DNA from: SM1-46 sp002451215
Lineage (GTDB): Bacteria > Pseudomonadota > Gammaproteobacteria > Acidiferrobacterales > Sulfurifustaceae
Length of the DNA: 28,091 bases
Assembly: GCA_002451215.1 (NCBI GenBank)
Contig: DKBM01000102.1
Location: 1-28,091, forward strand
Reading direction: 5' to 3'
Part shown: in pieces, positions 23,176-28,091 of the stretch
How positions within the stretch are numbered: the first letter of the stretch is position 1
Layout of the letters: each line of letters opens with the position of its first letter
The notes under the pieces: generated by a model
Database searches by the model: none
What the model saw: the letters and a program-made list of their open reading frames with translations, nothing else
Told to the model about the DNA's origin: nothing
Translations under genes and position numbers: made by a program

Positions 23176-24975
23176 TTATGGCGCAGCCGCAGGCATGACA
23201 CCACGGTCGAGCGCTGCGGACGCTTCCCAGATCTTCACTTGTTGCTCGCCGAATGGTGCCTCGAACACCGCCCGCGCGCCGACCGCCACCGGCGGAAGCC
23301 AGCCGCCCGAATAGGTAATGAGATAGCCATCCGGATGTGCGCTGAGCCAGTTGGGCACTTGCGACGGTGACAACTCGCTGATCGGGCGGCGCAGTCGCCC
23401 CGCGAACTGATAGGTGCCCGGATACGCGCCGACATGCGCGATCGGGCGTCCGGCGCGATCGAGTCCGCCGAGATAGCGGCCCGTTTCGTCAACTCGATTG
23501 AACGCGTCGAACTGCGAACCGACGCCAAGCACGATAATCACGACGGCCGAAACGCCAAGCATGACCATGCTGCGGCTGCGACGCTCGGCATCGTGCAGCG
23601 GCAGCCAGGCGAGCGCCACGCCGAGGGCGATCACGCCGACGCCGATCAGGGGAGACTGGGTCTGCAGGATTTCCGGCAACCACTCAATGCGCGGCAACTT
23701 CGGCAGTACCGCCAGCGCGCTGCCCAACAACGCGATCGGCAAGGTCATGCCGGTCAGCGGGTTTTCATCGCCACGTCCGCGTAGCTCATCTTCGAACAGC
23801 AACCAGGCGACTGCGAGCGCGCAGGCGGGCAGCAGCGGCAGCAGATACTGCGGTTGCTTGGGATCCACGGCAGACAGCAGCCCGAGCACACACGCACCCG
23901 TCACGAGCGCGAACATCAGGCCAGCGGGCACGGACAGACGCCGCGCTCCCCATAGGCGCAGGTACAGCAACGGCCACACCGACCACGGCAGTGTGGCGAG
24001 CGGAAGCAGCAGCAGGTACCACCAGATCGGCTGCCTGGCAGCGAACCAGTCGAGTGGCGCCAGCGCGCCTTTGAGCGAGAAGAAGCGCAGCACGTAGGCG
24101 GCATCGGTTGCGCGCGCGGCAAGCAGCAGCCAGATGCCGAACACCAACGCACCGAGCACACAGGCCTTGAGCAGATCGACATACCAGTATTTCCAGCGCG
24201 GGCGCACGCCTTCGGTGATCCATAGCGGCGCGAGTACAGCAGCCGGTAGCACGTAAATCAGGAATAACAGTCCTGACGAAAGTAGCCCGAAGCCAATCGC
24301 GGCGCCGAGCAGCATCCAGGCGCGCATGTCGCGTGCGCGCCACTGGATAAGCAGCGCCGACCATGCGAGCAGTACAAAAAACACGCGGGTCATGTCGATC
24401 AGCGCGAGCGTGGTAAAAAGTGCCCACGCAAACATGCCGAGCAATATGAGTGGCGCATGGAGCGCCAGCGGCTGATTGTCCGGCCAGAACCGCCGCGCGA
24501 GCCGCCAGGTGAGGAGAAGATTGCCGAACCCGAACAAGGCGGGCGCAAGCCGTGCCCAGCCCTCCGTCACGCCGAAGAGCTTCCAGCCGGCGACGATTAC
24601 CCACAGCAGCAGCGGCGCCTGCGATGCGGGCTCCCCATTAATTCGCGGTACCAGCCATCCGCCCTGCGTCATCTCCCAGGCCAAGGCGAGCAACCGGGTT
24701 TCATCGGTCGGCCAGGCCGCGCGCCCATAAAGCGAGGCGAGTACCAGCATGACCCATAGCAGCGTCCAAGCGGCAAGGTAACTCGCCGCAGTCGCCCACT
24801 GGCGCGGGGCCTCTTTCACCTTGTCCACCACGTGCGCCGCCGCACGCAGGTTGCCGACGTCACCAACCTCGATTTCTTCAACCACGAATTGCTCGATGGC
24901 GCGCTCGCGCCGCGCGGCACGGCGCGCGACCTTGTCGCGGCGATCAGGTTTCGAGGGCGAGCGTTTGCCGAACAT
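23176..24975 (-). CDS. ArnT/GT83-like polytopic glycosyltransferase
   Basis: The 599-residue integral membrane protein has about 11-12 hydrophobic segments and the catalytic-loop motif PTDETRLLALAWEM after the first one, the position of the Asp-Glu pair in GT-C lipid-linked-sugar transferases. INGEPASQAPLLLWV and the pattern of membrane helices fit the GT83/ArnT group, which modifies lipid A or other lipids with sugars from undecaprenyl phosphate. The actual sugar and acceptor are unknown. A charged N-terminal extension of about 60 residues (KRSPSKPDRRDKVARRAARR, then EEIEVGDVGN) precedes the first membrane segment and is longer than I would expect. A C-terminal soluble domain of about 90 residues lies after the last helix. 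The ATG at 24975 has no clear ribosome-binding site, and a TTG at 24987 is possible. It runs into lgt. Confidence 0.83.
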   Translation of the reverse strand: MFGKRSPSKPDRRDKVARRAARRERAIEQFVVEEIEVGDVGNLRAAAHVVDKVKEAPRQWATAASYLAAWTLLWVMLVLASLYGRAAWPTDETRLLALAWEMTQGGWLVPRINGEPASQAPLLLWVIVAGWKLFGVTEGWARLAPALFGFGNLLLTWRLARRFWPDNQPLALHAPLILLGMFAWALFTTLALIDMTRVFFVLLAWSALLIQWRARDMRAWMLLGAAIGFGLLSSGLLFLIYVLPAAVLAPLWITEGVRPRWKYWYVDLLKACVLGALVFGIWLLLAARATDAAYVLRFFSLKGALAPLDWFAARQPIWWYLLLLPLATLPWSVWPLLYLRLWGARRLSVPAGLMFALVTGACVLGLLSAVDPKQPQYLLPLLPACALAVAWLLFEDELRGRGDENPLTGMTLPIALLGSALAVLPKLPRIEWLPEILQTQSPLIGVGVIALGVALAWLPLHDAERRSRSMVMLGVSAVVIIVLGVGSQFDAFNRVDETGRYLGGLDRAGRPIAHVGAYPGTYQFAGRLRRPISELSPSQVPNWLSAHPDGYLITYSGGWLPPVAVGARAVFEAPFGEQQVKIWEASAALDRGVMPAAAP

Positions 24976-25085
24976 ATGAAGAACCAATATGAGATTAACG
25001 AATAATAGAAGCTGCGGAGGCGTTCACAACTTGGCCGACCGACCGAAGGCCCCGTCCTGTCAACGGGCGGCACGCGCGGATCGGG

Positions 25086-25811
25086 TCAGCGCCCTCGCTC
25101 GCGCACCGGCGTGCCCGGCCCGACCACTGCATCCAGCACGGGGATATTGCGGTAGCGCTGAAAGATAACCAATCCGATTACCGCGGAAATCAGGAACAGC
25201 AGTACGGCAAGCGCGATCTGCAGGCCGGCGTCGACGTGCACGCCGGTGCCGAGGAGGACGAACACCACTGTCTGCGGGACAAAGCCGATGGCGGAGCTCG
25301 CGAAGTACGGCAGCGCCCGCACACTCGACACACCAGCCATGAGGTTCACGACAAGATTGTTGGCGATCGGGATGAGCCGCAGGACGAGTGTGGCCGAGAA
25401 GGGATGGCGCTCGAGAAAATGATCGAAGCGGCGCAAGCGCGGCCCGAAGCGGCGCCGCAGCGAATCGCGTCCGAGCAAGCGGGCGTAGTAAAAGGTGGCG
25501 ATGCAGCCGACGGTGGTCGCGGCTACCGCCAGCGCGGTACCTTCAGAAAAGCCATATGCATATCCGCCAAGAAAGCAAAAGATCTGGCGTGGCAGGCCGA
25601 TGGCAATGAACAGCCCGCTCACCGCGATGAAGAGCACGACACCGGTTGTGCCGCGCGCCAGCACCTCGCGATCTACCCAGCCCCTGTCAAACGCAGTGCC
25701 AAATTCCGAAAGCTGCAACAGATAGCCGATCGCAACCAGCGACGCGATTAACACCAGTCCACGGGCGAGCGACACCAATACGGGACGGTTCTGTTCTTTG
25801 GGAGTGCGCAT
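25086..25811 (-). CDS. TVP38/TMEM64-family membrane protein
   Basis: The 241-residue membrane protein belongs to the TVP38/TMEM64 (DedA-like, SNARE-associated PF09335) family. It has an N-terminal membrane segment (LVLIASLVAIGYLLQL), then VVLFIAVSGLFIAIGLPRQI, FCFLGGYAYGFSEGTALAVA, and the hallmark loops around ATFYYARLLGRDSLRRRFG and FSATLVLRLIPIANNLVVNL, where the R-x-x-P(-x4-N) signature sits. Further helices follow. Members act in lipid scrambling or envelope maintenance, but no substrate can be read here. The ATG at 25811 has only a weak purine-rich site upstream. The frame is open to 26183, but that part is antisense to the YyaL-type gene. The 110-bp gap to the glycosyltransferase (24976-25085) shows nothing. 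Confidence 0.87.
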   Translation of the reverse strand: MRTPKEQNRPVLVSLARGLVLIASLVAIGYLLQLSEFGTAFDRGWVDREVLARGTTGVVLFIAVSGLFIAIGLPRQIFCFLGGYAYGFSEGTALAVAATTVGCIATFYYARLLGRDSLRRRFGPRLRRFDHFLERHPFSATLVLRLIPIANNLVVNLMAGVSSVRALPYFASSAIGFVPQTVVFVLLGTGVHVDAGLQIALAVLLFLISAVIGLVIFQRYRNIPVLDAVVGPGTPVRERGR

Positions 25812-25917
25812 GCAAGCGGCGTCTTCGTGTGCAAAAGTAAAGCGTGGCGGGAGAGCCGCTCCAGAGTGAAGCACGGGTGCTGGCGGATGTGTAACCGCAC
25901 GTTGTGTGATGGATACG

Positions 25918-25946
25918 TTGGCAGCCGCGAGCCTGACCAGTATAGT
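25918..25946 (+). promoter_or_regulatory. Sigma-70 promoter for the YyaL/DUF255 gene
   Basis: TTGGCA (25918-25923) and TATAGT (25941-25946) are separated by exactly 17 bp. Transcription would begin near 25953, about 20 nt before the ATG at 25973. This argues against the alternative upstream ATG at 25946, which would lie in the -10 box. Confidence 0.7.
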
Positions 25947-25972
25947 TGATTGAATTGGTCGGAAACTCGGAA

Positions 25973-28063
25973 ATGACCGAACACAGCAATCGCCTGATTC
26001 ACGAAACCAGCCCGTACCTCCAGCAACATGCCCACAATCCGGTTGACTGGTATCCATGGGGCGACGAGGCGCTCGCCAGGGCACAACGGGAAGACAAGCC
26101 AATCCTGCTCTCCATCGGCTACTCGGCCTGCCACTGGTGCCATGTGATGGAGCACGAGTCATTCGAGGACGAGGATGTCGCACGCCTCATGAATGAGCTG
26201 TTCGTGTGCATCAAGGTGGATCGCGAGGAACGCCCGGATCTCGACAAGATCTACCAGACCGCGCACCAGGCGCTGGCCGGGCGCCCGGGCGGCTGGCCGC
26301 TCAACATGTTCCTGGCGCCGCAAGATCACATGCCCTACTTCGGAGGAACCTATTTTCCGAAGATCCCGCGCCACGGCCTGATGGCATTTCCCGAGATCCT
26401 CAAGCGCGTGGCCGCTGCCTATCGCGAGCAACACGACGCGATTACGCAACAAAGCGCATCGTTACGCGAGCTGTTTGGCCGACTCAACCAAACGGGCCCC
26501 GCTCCCGGCGTGCACCTCTCGCCGGACACCTTGCGCGAGGCCTATACGCAGCTCGCGCACCAGTTCGATCGCCGGCACGGCGGCTTTGGCGGTGCACCGA
26601 AATTCCCGCACCCGGCTTCGCTCGAGTTTCTGCTGCGCTACTACGCGCGCGGCGCGCGTACGGGTCGACCGGAGACGCCGGCGCTGGAAATGGTGCATCA
26701 GACACTCACTGCCATGGCACGGGGCGGACTGTACGACCAGCTTGGCGGCGGATTCTGCCGCTATTCCGTGGACGAGCGTTGGGAAATTCCGCACTTTGAG
26801 AAAATGCTCTATGACAACGGCCCGTTGCTCGCACTCTACAGCGACGCTGCCATCGCTACCGGCGATGCCCAGCTCGGTCGCATCGCGCGCGAGACAGGGA
26901 AATGGGTCATGCGCGAGATGCAGTCACAGGATGGTGGCTATTACTCGACGCTTGACGCCGATTCCGAGGGACACGAAGGCAAGTTCTACGTCTGGGACAC
27001 ACGGGAGCTTCGAACCCTGCTGAGCAATGCTGAGTTCGCACTGATGGAGCGGCACTACGGTCTTGAAGGCGAGCCGAACTTCGAGGGGCAATGGCACCTG
27101 AACGTGCGTCGAGGAGAAACGGAGCTATCCGTCGCACTCGTTCAAAGCGAGTCCGCCGTTGCAACCACACTGGCGCAAGCCAAGGCGAAGCTGCTCGCGG
27201 CACGCGAGAAGCGCGTGCGCCCCGGGCGCGATGAAAAGATTCTCACCGCATGGAATGGACTCATGATTCGCGGCATGGCGCGCGCCGGTCGGCTGCTCGA
27301 CGAACCCGATTTCATTGCTTCGGCCGAACGCGCGTTTGACTTCGTCCGCGACAAGCTGTGGCGCAACGGACGTCTCCTCGCGACGACCAAGGATGGCAAG
27401 TCGCACCTCTCCGCCTATCTCGACGACTATGCCTTTCTCATCGATGGCGGGCTGGAACTCTTGCAGGCGCGCTGGCGTACGGGAGATCTCGAGTTCCTTC
27501 GGGTGCTGGCGGACGTACTGCTGGAGCACTTCGAAGACGAGCAGCACGGCGGATTCTTTTTTACGGCCGATGATCACGAACAGCTCGTGCACCGCCCGAA
27601 ATCGGCGAGCGACGAGGCGATACCGTCCGGCAATGGAATCGCTGCACAGGTGCTTATTCGCCTCGGGCATTTGCTCGGTGATCTCAACTATCTGCATGCG
27701 GCCGAGCGCACGCTCGAGGCGTTGTACGGGGCCATGCGGCAGTATCCCTCCGCGCATTGCGCGCTGCTGATCGCCCTCGAAGAACATGTCGAGCCGACAC
27801 AGACCATCGTTCTGCGCGGCGACGCCGCGGCACTTCGCGCGTGGCAACAGCGCTGCAGGCGGCACTACGCCCCGCAACGCCTGACTGTCGCGATCCCGAA
27901 TGAGGCTGAGGGACTAAGTGGGCTACTCGCCGAACGTCGCGCCATCAATGGACCGACCGCATACCTTTGCGCCGGCCACAGTTGCAGCACGCCGGTTACG
28001 GACCTCGCGGCGCTGGAAAGGGAAATAGTCGGAAGCGAAGTTCGCCCGACCGGGGTACACTGA
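25973..28063 (+). CDS. YyaL/DUF255 thioredoxin-domain protein
   Basis: The 696-residue protein opens with the highly conserved NRLIHETSPYLQQHAHNPVD, then WYPWG. The thioredoxin-like domain (about 1-160) carries ILLSIGYSACHWCHVMEHES with the Cys53-His-Trp-Cys56 centre, followed by VKVDREERPD and GGWPLNMFL. The rest is an (alpha/alpha)6-barrel of the six-hairpin glycosidase type, including GGFGGAPKFPHP, GGLYDQLGGGFCRYSVDERWEIPHFEKMLYDN and ADSEGHEGKFYVW. Length and order match the spermatogenesis-associated protein 20/YyaL family. Its biochemical function is not established. It has its own promoter and diverges from the TVP38-like gene. The stop is 28 bp from the window edge. Confidence 0.94.
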   Translation: MTEHSNRLIHETSPYLQQHAHNPVDWYPWGDEALARAQREDKPILLSIGYSACHWCHVMEHESFEDEDVARLMNELFVCIKVDREERPDLDKIYQTAHQALAGRPGGWPLNMFLAPQDHMPYFGGTYFPKIPRHGLMAFPEILKRVAAAYREQHDAITQQSASLRELFGRLNQTGPAPGVHLSPDTLREAYTQLAHQFDRRHGGFGGAPKFPHPASLEFLLRYYARGARTGRPETPALEMVHQTLTAMARGGLYDQLGGGFCRYSVDERWEIPHFEKMLYDNGPLLALYSDAAIATGDAQLGRIARETGKWVMREMQSQDGGYYSTLDADSEGHEGKFYVWDTRELRTLLSNAEFALMERHYGLEGEPNFEGQWHLNVRRGETELSVALVQSESAVATTLAQAKAKLLAAREKRVRPGRDEKILTAWNGLMIRGMARAGRLLDEPDFIASAERAFDFVRDKLWRNGRLLATTKDGKSHLSAYLDDYAFLIDGGLELLQARWRTGDLEFLRVLADVLLEHFEDEQHGGFFFTADDHEQLVHRPKSASDEAIPSGNGIAAQVLIRLGHLLGDLNYLHAAERTLEALYGAMRQYPSAHCALLIALEEHVEPTQTIVLRGDAAALRAWQQRCRRHYAPQRLTVAIPNEAEGLSGLLAERRAINGPTAYLCAGHSCSTPVTDLAALEREIVGSEVRPTGVH

Positions 28064-28091
28064 CGCTGCGAAGAGTTTTCGAGCGATCGGA

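Overview
The window is 28 kb of ordinary proteobacterial chromosome, dense with housekeeping genes. It suggests a high-GC beta- or gammaproteobacterium. The rpsU-yqeY-dnaG-rpoD block lies divergent to tsaD, the plsY, folB, folK and pteridine-reductase genes sit together, and slt, an NDUFA9-like gene and cca lie near each other. I lean to the betaproteobacterial side from memory of gene order only. A two-base N run inside dnaG shows that this is a draft or scaffolded assembly.

Layout. 1-3.85 kb (minus) is the macromolecular synthesis block: rpsU, yqeY, dnaG and the 5' part of rpoD, which runs off the left edge. 3.97-8.64 kb holds tsaD, plsY, the folate genes folB and folK, a PTR1-type pteridine reductase and a MidA-type methyltransferase with an unusual internal insertion. 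8.6-12.6 kb (minus) holds a DUF4389 membrane protein, a small unknown protein, rimO, a DsrE-like lipoprotein and cca. A lipoprotein metallo-aminopeptidase of the PF10023 type (12.6-13.7 kb) diverges from cca.

13.75-16.15 kb (minus) is the least ordinary part. It holds three overlapping genes: a small secreted Cys-containing protein, an Ig-like protein carrying a LAS-type zinc peptidase signature, and a secreted protein with an Asp-rich helical C-terminus. I recognise no named system here. The middle protein lacks a signal peptide, so the first two genes may be one frameshifted gene.

16.4-20.8 kb holds an NDUFA9-like NAD(P)-binding protein, the soluble lytic transglycosylase slt, and a Sad-type succinate-semialdehyde dehydrogenase that ends in a clear hairpin terminator. 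Next come an outer-membrane beta-barrel gene and, beyond it, an orphan fragment of a second, diverged aldehyde dehydrogenase C-terminus. 21.9-25.8 kb (minus) holds a small secreted protein, lgt, a GT83/ArnT-like membrane glycosyltransferase and a TVP38/TMEM64-family protein. The window closes with a full-length YyaL/DUF255 thioredoxin-domain protein (plus) behind a good sigma-70 promoter.

Several genes concern the envelope (plsY, lgt, slt, the GT83 protein, the OMP, two lipoproteins and the 14-16 kb cassette). Others serve translation and its fidelity (rpsU, tsaD, rimO, cca) or folate synthesis. I saw no tRNA, rRNA, CRISPR array, integrase, transposase or prophage gene.
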